Source: Mesocentrotus franciscanus
Lineage: Eukaryota; Echinodermata; Echinoidea; Camarodonta; Strongylocentrotidae
Assembly (NCBI GenBank): GCA_037976565.1
Contig: CP137671.1
Span: 13,081,229-13,145,228 of the forward strand
Reading direction: 5' to 3'
DNA length: 64,000 nt
Below, one piece after another: positions 48,838 through 59,386 of the stretch (position 1 is its first letter; each line of letters begins with the position of its first letter). Both the position numbers and the translations under genes were made by a program. The notes beneath the pieces are model-generated. The model saw only the letters and a program-made list of their open reading frames with translations. It searched no databases and had not been told where the DNA came from.

Positions 48838-48926
48838 TCAAGAAGGCGAAGTGCATTGGTGACAGAGACCGATCAAACCCAGAAGTCCGATGTACCCATA
48901 GACTCCCCACATCCTCTTACCGGGCT
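48838..48926 (-). CDS. MGST3-like terminal exon of a convergent paralogue (partial gene)
   Basis: On the minus strand an acceptor TTTTATTCCACCAG is followed by 89 nt: two bases finishing a split codon, then PGKRMWGVYGYIGLLGLIGL and CHQCTSPS with a TGA. The split codon has the same phase (G|AG) as the last intron of the MGST3 gene at 45857, and the peptide matches its [14 protein letters not shown]...GL layout and human EPSKRSRG. Length (28 full codons and a stop) is shorter than the 36 of the neighbour. The other exons should lie at higher coordinates; none was found, so they are in the gap at 49296-49795, beyond the window, or lost. MAPEG family; the precise member is not certain. Confidence 0.75.
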
Positions 48927-48929
48927 CTG

Positions 48930-49295
48930 GTGGAATAAAAATAGATAAGGTATACATGTAGAATGAAAACTTGCCGGTATTTAATTATTGTGCCATTGCT
49001 GCAATTATGATCGTACACTAACAAAATCATCCAGAATAATATCTTATTAATTGAATTATTTCGTTAGTGAACAAGTAATTGATGATAATTAAAAATTGAA
49101 CTATTAGATTAGTTTAACAACATTAATGGCTATGTTCATTTAGTTTAACGAAATTACATTAATTAATGGATATTGTTCATTTAATTTAACGAAATTAAAT
49201 TAATTAATGGATATTGTTCATTTAATTTACTTCCTTTATTTTCGATCTATTCTTACATTCAGTCATTAATCTATACTTAGAAAATAAATGACATG
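48930..49295. other. Intron of the MGST3 paralogue or intergenic; short repeats before the gap
   Basis: AT-rich. A roughly 50-bp module with AATTAATGGATATTGTTCAT and TTTAATTTAACGAAATTA repeats about three times at 49100-49240. No exon was seen. Confidence 0.5.
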
Positions 49296-49795
49296 NNNNN
49301 NNNNNNNNNNNNNNNNNNNNNNNNNNNNNNNNNNNNNNNNNNNNNNNNNNNNNNNNNNNNNNNNNNNNNNNNNNNNNNNNNNNNNNNNNNNNNNNNNNNN
49401 NNNNNNNNNNNNNNNNNNNNNNNNNNNNNNNNNNNNNNNNNNNNNNNNNNNNNNNNNNNNNNNNNNNNNNNNNNNNNNNNNNNNNNNNNNNNNNNNNNNN
49501 NNNNNNNNNNNNNNNNNNNNNNNNNNNNNNNNNNNNNNNNNNNNNNNNNNNNNNNNNNNNNNNNNNNNNNNNNNNNNNNNNNNNNNNNNNNNNNNNNNNN
49601 NNNNNNNNNNNNNNNNNNNNNNNNNNNNNNNNNNNNNNNNNNNNNNNNNNNNNNNNNNNNNNNNNNNNNNNNNNNNNNNNNNNNNNNNNNNNNNNNNNNN
49701 NNNNNNNNNNNNNNNNNNNNNNNNNNNNNNNNNNNNNNNNNNNNNNNNNNNNNNNNNNNNNNNNNNNNNNNNNNNNNNNNNNNNNNNNNNNNNNN
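49296..49795. other. Assembly gap, 500 N
   Basis: Exactly 500 N, the usual placeholder for a gap of unknown size. Open frames spanning it are artefacts. It may hide MGST3-paralogue exons. Confidence 0.98.
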
Positions 49796-49970
49796 GCCTG
49801 GTGATCCAGGCTTTAATGTCATCCTCTGTCAGTGCCCTTTTGAACGATGCACCCCCTCCATGTTTATGTGATCCAATATTTCTTTCGCGTCCTAATGCAG
49901 GGATGGGTTGATATTTCACCTGCCTGGCTGATAAAGCCTTGTTTCTACCTGACCCGCTAAACTGCCTCAA
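49796..49970 (-). CDS. Open frame running into the gap, unknown
   Basis: Fifty-eight codons on the minus strand, including RQVKYQPIPALGRERNIGSH and FKRALTEDDIKAWITR, run into the N gap. The composition is protein-like and not repetitive. I do not recognise a domain; it could be the edge of a transposable-element ORF or an exon. It has no visible splice or start support beyond an ATG at 49970. Confidence 0.25.
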
Positions 49971-50078
49971 ATGACCAACTCAGCAAAATAATATTTTTTT
50001 AAAAGTATCATTACAAACATGAGGAAGTACGCATAGGGCCTTCGTTTCGCCCAGTTCCCTTTCATTCCCAGCCCCCGT

Positions 50079-50300
50079 AGTGGAGGTGTCCTGGTATTGT
50101 GGTTCATTCATTTCACACTCAATTCAAGAGTTGAGGGTTCGAATCCCAGCCTGACACTTACGTCATAAACTTAATCCGCATTTGCCACTCTCCACCCAGG
50201 TTGAATGGGTACCTGGTAATTGCTAGGGTAATAATAACTGCTGGGCCCTTGAAAAGCATTTAGCTGATGAGGCTTCCTGGGTGAACAAAATTAAAATCCT
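50079..50300 (+). mobile_element. tRNA-derived SINE
   Basis: A perfect pol III B box GGTTCGAATCC (50136-50146) lies in a tRNA-like context, followed by an unrelated body (CCACCCAGGTTGAATGGGTA, GGGCCCTTGAAAAGCATTTA) and an (ATT)n tail. The A box is weak. No cloverleaf can be folded, so it is not a tRNA gene. Confidence 0.65.
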
Positions 50301-50403
50301 TATCATCATAATTATTATTATTACTATTATTAATAATATGATTGTAATTATTATTATTATTATCACTATCATTAGTCTTATTATTATAATTATTATCATT
50401 ATC

Positions 50404-53400
50404 ATAATGCATTTATTGCTTAGTATTGTCAGTTGGCTGCCTGAAGAATTATGAACCGCAGTTTCACAGTACAATATCTTTTTTCTTACTCTCTCAATAT
50501 GGTCGAAATTGAAGATGATATATGCAGTTTTTTGGAATCCAATGCAAGTACCTTGCAACAATATGATGAAAATAATGATCAAATTACAATAAATTGTAAT
50601 TATTGTACCGAAAATCAATTCTTTGATATGGTCTGTGGTTCAGAGAGTAATGAACTTGTTTTAATTCACTTGAATATTCGTAGTATGTGTAAGAATTTTG
50701 ACAATTTCAGTGTTTTCACCAAGCGTATTAGCTCAGGATTCACAGCAATAGGTGTTTCTGAGACCTGGTTTCCTACTGAACTAGATACTAGCTTATATTC
50801 AATTCCTGGTTATAATTTGGTTTCTAATAATAGACGAGATAGAAGAGGTGGAGGGGTGGCTTTATACATTCCATCTGTGATGGATTACCAAATATGTCAT
50901 GAGCTTACTATTATGAATGATGTGTTAGAAACTATATTTGTTGATGTTTTCATACCAGGAAAACGTAATGTTGTTTTAGATGTCGTTTATAGGCCGCCAC
51001 AAAGTAATCTAAATCTCTTTATAGATGAAGTACACAATATTCTGTCAAATCCACTACTTAATAACAAGACAATTTTTCTTATGGGTGATTATAATCTGAA
51101 CTTGCTCACTTGCGATGGAAATAGCTGTATTGATGACTTTTGAACCTGTTGGTGTCCTTTTCCTTGATGCCTATAATCACTAAACCTACAAGAGTGTCTG
51201 AAAATTCCTCTACTCTCATTGACAATATCTTCACTAATTTGCAACCCTTTCCAGATGCTGGCATCATAATTTCTGATCTATCTGACCATTTTCCTATTTA
51301 TGCTAAGATGCCATTGAGTAAACCCTCTTCCATTACTAGGCAAAATAAGTATGCCCGTAGGAACAATCCCGAAAATATTGCAAAGCTTAAGGAAGTCCTA
51401 ATTGCAACTGACTGGAGTGATGTTTTGCTTGATCAAAATGTTGATAGCTCTTTTGATAACTTCTTTAGAAAATTTATATTGCTGTATGACGAGAATATAC
51501 CTATATGTAAAAGGGATAGCGGAAATCACAGGAAAATCCCCCGAATGCCATGGATTACAAGATCGCTATTGAAATCGATCAATAAGAAAAATAAGCTATA
51601 TTATAAATACAAGACAACTAAATCAGAACAGTCACGCTTGAATTACACTAGATATCGGAACACCTTAACTACAACATTACGGGTTTCAAAGAAAAATTAC
51701 TATTCCACTCAGTTTCAGGCAACCTTGAATGATATAAAAGGAACATGGAAGGTAATCAAAAATATTTTTAAAAGAAACAGTAAAACATCCAGCATAAGAT
51801 CTCTGCAAATTGATGGAGAATTAGTAGATGATACAAATTCTATTGTTGAAAAGTTCAATGATTATTTTTGTAGTATTGGTCCGAATCTGTCGGAGGGTAT
51901 TCCAAATTGTGATAAATCATTCCATGACTTCTTAAAAGAACCTAACCAGCGAAGTTTGTTTTTAATGCCAACAAATGAAGTAGAAGTACTCAGTATAGTG
52001 CAATTTTTGAAGATTGGAAAAAGCCCAGGTTGTGATAATATCTCCAACAGTCTAGTTAAAAACGTAGCAGCAGAAATTGTACAGCCATTAGTGCATATTT
52101 TTAATCTGTCAATGTCAAATGGCATTGTACCCAAGAATATGAAAGTTGCAAAGGTTGTCCCAATTTTTAAGAAGGGTGACACAAAACTATTGACGAACTA
52201 TCGACCCATTTCCTATTAACATCCTTCTCTAAAATTCTTGAAAAACTTATCTACGTGAGAACTGTAAAGTTTCTCAATACAAGTGCAATTTTTCCAACTT
52301 TCAATTTGGCTTCCGTGAGAAACATACCACCACCCATGCTATACTGCACTTTATAAATAAAGTTTCAAATGCTATGGACAACCACATGCACACACTTGGA
52401 ATATTCTTGGATTACTCTAAGGCATTTGATACAGTAGATCATAAAATTTTGTTATGTAAATTATCCCATTACGGGGTCAGGGGTGCTGCCCTGGATTGGT
52501 TCAGGAGCTATTTAGCTGACAGACAGCAATTCGTATCCATTAATGGTTTTGATTCAGAGTTACAAAATGTCAGCTGTGGAGTCCCACAGGGATCACTTCT
52601 TGGTCCTCTTCTATTTATCCTTTATATAAATGATTTTCAATATTCTTCTGATGTATTATCCTTTATTTTGTTTGCAGATGATTCAAGCATATTTTTTCAC
52701 ACAAAGATGCTCAAGTCCTTTTGCAAACAGTTAACTCAGAGTTGCGCAATATTACTGCATGGATTCATGCTAATAAACTGTCTCTTAATCTTACAAAAAC
52801 CAATTATATGATATATAGCAATTCGCTCAAGATGTTGCCTGGTGACATTATTTTCAACGGTGTTCTGATAGACAGGGTAACATCAACTAAATTCCAAGGT
52901 CTTTATATCGATGAACAATTGAAGTGGAAAACTCATGTAAATAATCTATGCACAATATTGTCAAGGAATACTGGTGTAATTCGTAGGTTGAAGTCTACTC
53001 TTCCTCAAAGCATATTACTTATCTTGTATTCGACTTTAATTCTACCTTATATTAATTATGGTGTGCTTGCTTGGGGCAAATCTCTAATAACACAATTAGA
53101 TAAACTATTCTTGGCTCAAAAGAGGGTAATAAGAACAATCTGTAATGCTGACTTTCGTGCTCATACAAATCCTCTTTTTTATCATCATAGGATTTTAAAG
53201 GTAGAAGATATTTATTATATGCAATTGGGTTCCTTAATGTATGATCTCAACTCAGGTTTACTGCCACTGGCATTAGCCAAGATTTTCAAGAAAAACAATC
53301 AAATTCACGATCATGCCACAAGAGGTGCTCCTGCATTCCACTTACCCCATGCACGGACAACATTTACTCTCAACACTTTAGTTTGCACTGGACCAAGGTT

Positions 53401-54110
53401 TTGGAACACTCTTGACTCAAGCATTAGCCATTCTGTCAGTATATCTGTCTTCAAACGTAAACTGAAGTTGTACTTATTGAATAATTACTTAGTTGATTCT
53501 TAATCTATGCTGTCGTGTTTTATTTGAACTTAATCCATTCCTTAATTTACTACTTTATAGCAACTACCGACTTACCTTTTCTCGCCTGTAGCTAGCTTTC
53601 AGCTTACAGTGAAAGTATGTCCGTTTTTTCTTTCTCCTCTCCCCCTCTCTCTCTCTCTCTCGCCCCCTCTCTCCATTTCTATATCCCACGTTATTATCAC
53701 TCTTATCGCCCCTTTTGTACATAGTCTCTTCTCCCCAACCCTTTTTGTTATTACTCCGTTAAACCATGTTTATAATCATATGGTTATAGTTTATAGTTAT
53801 TTGTTTTAGTACTTTAGCGCCTTTGACGAATATTTCTTTTTAATCTATTATGTATTAAACCAGGCTATTTTGTTGTTGTTGTTGTTGTTGTCTACTGTTA
53901 TTGTTTTGAGGGACCTGATCTCTACAAGCTTAGCTTTAATTAGGTCTCCTCGTCTTTTCTTCTTTTTTCTCTCACTTAAATGCATTATATGAACTTGATC
54001 CTTATAAGTGTTCCTTATATATAACTACATGTTATAAACTTGTTAAATTGTATTACATTCATGTTGGAAGAAAGACAAATAAAATTGAACTTGAACTTGA
54101 ACTTGAACTT
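50404..54110 (+). mobile_element. Nearly full-length non-LTR retrotransposon (CR1/Jockey-type)
   Basis: The body carries endonuclease and reverse transcriptase and ends in four copies of TTGAAC after AATAAAA, a short-repeat tail as in CR1-like LINEs. (ATT/ATC)n microsatellite lies on both sides, so it probably inserted into the tail of the SINE just upstream. The 5' end is placed only approximately. Confidence 0.8.
50451..53503 (+). pseudogene. LINE ORF2 (APE endonuclease + reverse transcriptase), frameshifted
   Basis: Frame 50451-51143: endonuclease words LIHLNIRSM, GVSETWFP, RRGGGVALYIP, VVYRPPQSN and MGDYNLNLL. Frame 51140-52219: SDHFPIY, the end of the endonuclease, then the RT start KIGKSPGCDNIS, VVPIFKKGD and NYRPIS. 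Frame 52374-52811: LDYSKAFDTVDHK, GVPQGSLLGPLLFILYINDF and the catalytic FADDSS. Frame 52721-53503: the C-terminal part with LKWKTHVN, YINYGVLAWGK and PHARTTFTLNTLVC. At least three or four single-base shifts (about 51135, 52217, 52270-52300, 52710) separate otherwise clean frames, so decay is recent or sequencing indels contribute. It nicks DNA and primes reverse transcription there. Confidence 0.9.
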
Positions 54111-54493
54111 ATTATCATTATTATCATTGTTATTATTATCATTATTATTATTATCAATAGTAGTAGTTGAAGTAGTATTTACTTGATGAATGGTTTTTAC
54201 ACCGGGACCGTGTTTTAGATCCAGTTTACTGCCACATTTGTGAACGAGGTCTGACTCAACTAAAGTAAAACACATAGCAATGAGAGCTCTTAAAGATAAA
54301 GTTCAAAAAGTTGAGTTCTGTTCACGCAATGGGATTGTGAAAGAAACTGTCTCGAAGCGTGGTGGAAAGGTCGTGCTTAGAATTTGCGTAGACTGTGAGG
54401 TTTCGGAATCATCAGATGGGTAAATTGATCAGAAATTGATTCAGTCTTTATGACAAACTAAAGGCACAAAGAAATTGGTATATGGGACTACAC

Positions 54494-54879
54494 CAGTGGC
54501 GGATCCAGGGAGGGCCCGGGGCCCAGGCCCTCTAGCAAAAAAACAGGTAAAAACACCCTTTTTTTGAAAAAATAGAAGATGGGCTCCCTTCCTTGGCGCC
54601 CAAGGAGGGGGTAGTGGTGGGGAAAATAACCCTTCCCGTAGGGAAAAAAAAATTTTCGGGTGCCAAAAAAAATTGTGCTCACTACCCTGGCGCCCAAGGG
54701 GGTGGAGGTGGAAGAAAATAACCCTTCCGGTAGGGAATTTTTTTCGGTGCCCCCAAAAAAAAGAATTGTGCTCACTACCCCCCACTGAGCGAAAAATCGG
54801 CCGGCACGATTTTCAATTTTCGCACGAAGTGGGCCCCTTTTTAGGCCCCCTCCCTTGCCGCCGGCTGGATCCGCCCCTG
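54494..54879. mobile_element. 386-bp non-autonomous hAT-type element
   Basis: Ends CAGTGGCGGATCCAG and CTGGATCCGCCCCTG (inverted), flanked exactly by GACTACAC at 54486-54493 and 54880-54887. Internally two copies of a roughly 100-bp module (TGCTCACTACC, GGCGCCCAAGG, AATAACCCTTCC) form a short duplication. The open frames over it are artefacts. Same family as 21877-23233. Confidence 0.92.
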
Positions 54880-54887
54880 GACTACAC

Positions 54888-55278
54888 ATACACTGATGGC
54901 ATGTGTTTGGTATCAACACTTTAGCTAACTCCTTATCATATAAAGAGAAAATTTGAGAAGCATTCCTTTTCAGGGGACATTTCCATTATTACCTTCTTTC
55001 AAACTGATATAAAACGAATGATAAGGCTCACACATTATTTTCGCCTCTATCGAAACTCATTCTTCTTTTTAAACCCTTCATGTAGGTATCTGGATGCCCG
55101 ACATTCCAGGGTATTGGTTGAGGAGGGGGTGTAGCGGCGGGACAGGGGAGGGAGATGACAACAACATATCTATTCATCTAGAGAGAAAAGTGAATTGAAC
55201 GAGGGAATTGAGATGGATGGAGATAGAGAGAGAGAGAGAGACTGTATGTGATGTGCTTGCGTGTGTGCGTGGTGAGGG

Positions 55279-55311
<33 letters not shown>

Positions 55312-56964
55312 TTGTAAGAGAGAGAGAGAGAGAGAGAGAGAAACATTGGATTTAAGGGGCAGGAAGTCAATGTAGCATTGTTACAATAAGTTTGAAAGGT
55401 TGGGGGTAATTTATATATTTCATAATAGATTTTATTCCGTATCCTTTTTTTTCACTCTCAGTTAATGTGTATTTCTATTTACTTGCTCAAATTAATGAAT
55501 GTCACTATCATCATTATTATGTATTAATGTATTAATTGACTAAAGCATCAGTGCTTAAAATTAATTTACTTATTTCTGTTTCTTTACAATCATTTTGTAT
55601 AATTCACATATCCAAGTGGCATATAGTTTATGTTGAATGGAATAGAATAAAGATCACGGACAAAATCAAGAGAGAGAGAGTGTGTGTGTGTGTGTGTGTG
55701 CGCGTGATAGAGTGATATATATATTATATATATATAAAGAGAGAGGGAGAGAGAAAGCGGGGGGGGGGGTGAAGAGAGAAATAGTAGGTGTGAAAGTAGG
55801 TGAGGAGTAGTGGATTATTTGTTAGATTTATGTAGATTCAAGGTTGTTCTTATATTCAAAACTGGTGGCCGAGGCTCGTATGACCTGTAACCTTCACCCT
55901 GCTTTCTTCTTCGTATAACCAAGCTTAATTTCTAAGTTGTATTTTCTAATTGTGATATTTTATCAAGATAAATGTATTCAATTGTGATTGTATTAGAGAA
56001 TCGGTATAAGTGTAGAGAGAATGATAACGTAAAGGAATTGTGATATTTGTGTAGAGAGAGTGCTATTTTAAGTAATAAGTATTTGTTATGTAATGCCCAA
56101 AGGGTGTGTCTAATTTGTACGTGTGTGAGTAAATGTATGTAGTGGAATCTCTGAAGAGGTGATACGGACTGTTGGAAAGTGGCGCCCTGTTTTATTGTAG
56201 CGCCTCGTGGTTATTGACAAAATGCAAGAGTGGTAGCTATTTAGGGATAAAGATTATGTTTGGAGTTGAGATTATGATCAAATTTTAGGTTTATGTTTAA
56301 AATGTGATACAGCTAATGAGCGAAATGACGGGATGATTTATATAGGAAAGACGATGTGCAATTTCACTGGCTTGGGTTATGATAGAAATTGAAGCTCTTT
56401 ATGAATGACACAGTTCTAAGTTATATTTTGGATTTATGATCTTATGTATATTTAATTACTGTTCTTATATTTGTGTATGTCCCTATTTTATACTTCATCG
56501 AGATTGGCTGCCAGGTGTCGTATTATTTGATGGTCAAGCATGGGCCATTCAATAAACTGGACTAGAGTCTTGTACTTTACTGTCTTCGTGTAGCTTTGTA
56601 TGAGTATGGAGTTTAGTAGATCTCCAAGCCTGCCCCTCCCAAAATTCTTTGCTCTTCGGCCCCAACAAGGGAGTTTCACCTTCTACCTATATTGTTTAAA
56701 AATATGTCACTTCATAGTTATTTTGATAATAAGAAGGAAATAAATACTGCTTGATCTTGAATCTTCATATCATCATGAGCGAGAATTATAATGTAAAAAT
56801 GCGGTAAGTTATCATTTGAATAACACTGATGATTTAGATTTTGTTTTATTAAAAAAGGATTAACAACATTTTTGCTTTTTTTTTCTCGTTTTGTTGTTTC
56901 TTTATTTCTTTAGAACTCGCTCGTGACCCCCCACATACTCCGAAAACAACCATGGACCGGTAAC
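54888..56964. other. Intergenic with microsatellites
   Basis: (GA)n, (TA)n and (GT)n tracts at about 55219-55340 and again at 55668-55752, in the same order of motifs. The rest is AT-rich. No coding exon is supported. Confidence 0.6.
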
Positions 56965-57698
56965 CAGTGGCGTAATGAGCAATACAGTTTTTTTTTTTTT
57001 TTTTTTTTTTTGGGGCTGGCAGACAAAAAAATCCGCACCACCCCACTCTTACATGCAGGCCCCGCTGAGCGTTTTTCAAAGTGGGTGGGGAGAGGCTTAA
57101 GTATTTACGATCAGGTATAGAGCGTAGTGTAAATTGGCTTGGGGTCTAGGGGCAAAGCCCGGCAGGGGTCAAGGGGCAGAGTCCCCGGAAGCTCAGGGGG
57201 TATGGGTATTTAATTACGGTCAGATGAGCATATTTTGATACCTTATTCATGACACTGGCAAGTTACTAATTGGCGTGGGGTCCAGGGGGCTGAACCCCTG
57301 AAACTCAGGGATTTGAGGCATTTTATAACGGTCATTGAGCATTCAGGGGCCAGCTTTAGGCTCCCTGGTGGGGTCGAGAGGGCGGAGCCCCCGGAAGCTC
57401 AGGGGTTTTAGGCATTTAATTACGGTCAGATGAGCATATTTTGATACGCTTTTTGTGACACTGGCAGGTCACTAATTAGCGTGGGGTCCAGGAGGCGGAG
57501 CCCCCGGAAGCTCATGGGTTTTAGGCAATAAATTACTGTCAGATGAGTATCCAGGGGCCTGACTTAGGGCCATTGGTTGGGTCCAGGGGCAGAGCCCCTG
57601 GAAGCTCAGGGGTTTTAGGCGTTTAATTAAGGTCTGCATACGAGCATTTTTTGATACCTTATTTGTGACACTGGCAAGACACTAATAATTGATGTGGA

Positions 57699-58015
57699 TT
57701 GGGGCGGATCTAGCTTTTTGCTAAGGGTGGGGGTTGACCAAATTACGATGCGGAGTCCACGAGGAAATTTTTGGGGGGCTATTTTGAACCCCCGGCCCGT
57801 AAGTGATGTTTTCCTGGCATCTACTAACACGATGGAGACCATAAAAAGTAGTGCTTGATAACGGAGTTATCATGTGTTTGTTGAGTTGAATATCTTCTCA
57901 CCATATTTGCACTTGAAAGGTTTCTCTCCAGTATGCATTTTTTCTTTTTGTTTCTTCTTTTTTTTTTGGCGGCCCAGGGGGGTTAGACCCCCTAACCCCC
58001 GTAGATCCGCGCCTG
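57699..58015 (-). mobile_element. Second copy of the zinc-finger-carrying repeat, nested
   Basis: On the minus strand it starts CAGGCGCGGATCTACGGGGG and ends TAGATCCGCCCC, so both termini are present. A decayed C2H2 finger (HTGEKPFKCKY, with the second cysteine changed and 13 bp lost) is at 57871-57935, followed by one AGATGCCAGGAAAACATCA unit. It is the single-unit form of the array at 21999-23170. No target duplication was found. Confidence 0.75.
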
Positions 58016-58319
58016 TTTAGTATACTTTTTCCAAAAAAAGTGGGGGCGGAGCTCGAGGCCCCGGAGCCCGTCGTTCTGCGGGCCCTGCCATGTAGGCCTC
58101 TAAATAAGCATATTACTTGCTTGACTGTAAATTTAGGAATTTGTGATTTTCCAACAAACGCATAGAAAAGTATAATTTTCTAAAAAGTGAGGAAAAATCT
58201 CGGATAATTATGTCATTTCAGCAACATTTGTAAATCACCGGTAGAAATGAACCACGTTTGAATTTTATTGGTGACACTGGCAAGACACTAATTGGCTCCC
58301 CCCCATCAGTACGCCAGTG

Positions 58320-58975
58320 GCCCCCGATCTACACCTTGTTGGCGGGGAAAATCGCAACTGATCTCCCCTACCTCTCTTCTTTCTCTCTTTCTTTCCTTAC
58401 CTTTCCCTCCCCCTTCCCTTTCCCTTTAGGTTTGCTTGGGGGGAGGCAAGGGCCTTTCGCCCCCCGATACACATGTTGTTGGCGGGAATAATCGCAACTG
58501 ATCTCCCCTTCTTTCCACCCTTTTCTTTTCTTCTTCCTCTTTCGTTGTTCCCTTTTAGCTCTCCTCTTTCCCTTTCCCTTTTCTCTTTTTTTTTGGCGGG
58601 GCGGGGGAGGCAAGGGCCTTTGCCCCCGATACATGTTGTTGGCGGGAATAATCGCAACTGATCTCCCCTTCTTTTCACCCTTTTCTTTTTTCTTCCTCTT
58701 TCGTTGTTCCCTTTTAGCTCTCCTCTTTCCCTTTCCCTTTCTCTTTTTTTTCGGCGGGGGCGGGGGAGGCAAGGGCCTTGCCCCCTCCCTCGATCCACAA
58801 CTTGTTGGCGGGAAAATTGCAACCGATATCCGGCCCCTTCTTTTATTTTCTTCTTCCTCTTTTTTATTCCCTTTATCTCCTCTTTTCCTTTTTTTCCTTC
58901 TCTCTCTCCCTTTTTATTCCTTTTTCTTTGCGGGGGGGGGAGGCAAGGCCCGCTCGCCCCCTGCATCCGCGCCTG
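58320..58975 (+). repeat. C/T-rich tandem repeats, about 150 bp, four units
   Basis: Each unit has TTGTTGGCGGGAATAATCGC, AACTGATCTCCCCTTCTTT, a CTTTTCTTCTTCCTCTTTCG stretch and GGGGGAGGCAAGGGCC. The last unit ends GCATCCGCGCCTG, an hAT-like terminus that abuts the Gag fragment. Overlapping open frames on both strands, rich in KKKRKG or FPFSSP, are artefacts. Confidence 0.8.
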
Positions 58976-58979
58976 TGGA

Positions 58980-59162
58980 ACATTCCCTCTGGAAATGACC
59001 CTCCTCGCCACATCCAAAACAGACCCTGAGCGCAGGCGACTGCGCATTCCCCCGCGTACCGCCTAGAGCTGCCGCGGTCTTCTCTAAGCTCTTCTCTAGG
59101 CCGGACATACGGGTATCCAGACTTTTCGCTAAACTGGATATACGGTTACTTTTAGTGGACAC
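58980..59162 (-). pseudogene. Retroelement Gag zinc-knuckle fragment
   Basis: The frame holds SSLAKSLDTRMSGLEKSLEK (possible coiled coil) and then CFGCGEEGHFQREC, a perfect CX2CX4HX4C nucleic-acid-binding knuckle (58980-59021) as in Gag of LTR retrotransposons. Right after the last cysteine the sequence passes into the repeat ending GCATCCGCGCCTG. No protease or polymerase is nearby, so it is a fragment. A cellular CCHC protein is a less likely source. Confidence 0.65.
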
Positions 59163-59386
59163 TAAGGCCCATTAGTGACTATAAAAAAACATATGCTCTT
59201 CCTGGCTATTTGGGAATGTGTCAGTTTGCAACAGAAATGGAGAAACGCGCATTTTGTTGAAAATCATGTGATATCACGAACATTTATAAATCACTTGTTT
59301 GGAATTGAAAATAAGTCATGGTTTAATTTAATTTTTTTTGGGCTAGCGCCCCCAAGCGCCCCCACCAGTACGCCAGTGCCGGTAAC

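Larger units (their letters stand above)
56965..59378. mobile_element. 2.4 kb composite hAT-type element with exact 8-bp duplication
   Basis: Left end CAGTGGCGTAATGAGC; right end, inverted, CACTGGCGTACTGG. Flanks are CCGGTAAC at 56957-56964 and 59379-59386, identical. Inside, a roughly 208-bp module (GACACTGGCAAG, CCCCGGAAGCTCAGGGG, TTTAATTACGGTCAGATGAG) recurs from 57120 to 57690. After that come a nested repeat (57699-58015), a C/T-rich tandem block (58320-58975) and a Gag fragment. No transposase was recognised. Confidence 0.88.

Noticed and set aside
48681..48938. 85-codon plus-strand ORF with RARARRRDGERG
   Set aside because: Overlaps the minus-strand MGST3-like exon and a (GAGAGC)n stretch; the minus reading has splice and family support.
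49266..49970. ORFs of 181-234 codons across the second N run
   Set aside because: Open only because N is not a stop. Only the 58 codons at 49796-49970 are real sequence.
50079..50160. tRNA gene suggested by the GGTTCGAATCC box
   Set aside because: No cloverleaf or acceptor stem, weak A box, and a SINE body and (ATT)n tail follow.
54015..54275. 86-codon minus ORF with NNNNDNNNND and KFKFKFKF
   Set aside because: Translation of the (ATT)n microsatellite and the TTGAAC tail of the LINE.
54441..54924. ORFs of 83-143 codons with G/P/F-rich translations
   Set aside because: They lie over a 386-bp hAT MITE with defined ends and target duplication.
58258..59066. Overlapping K/R-rich and F/P/L-rich ORFs on both strands
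   Set aside because: They fall on C/T-rich tandem units inside a DNA transposon; only the Gag knuckle portion is protein-like.
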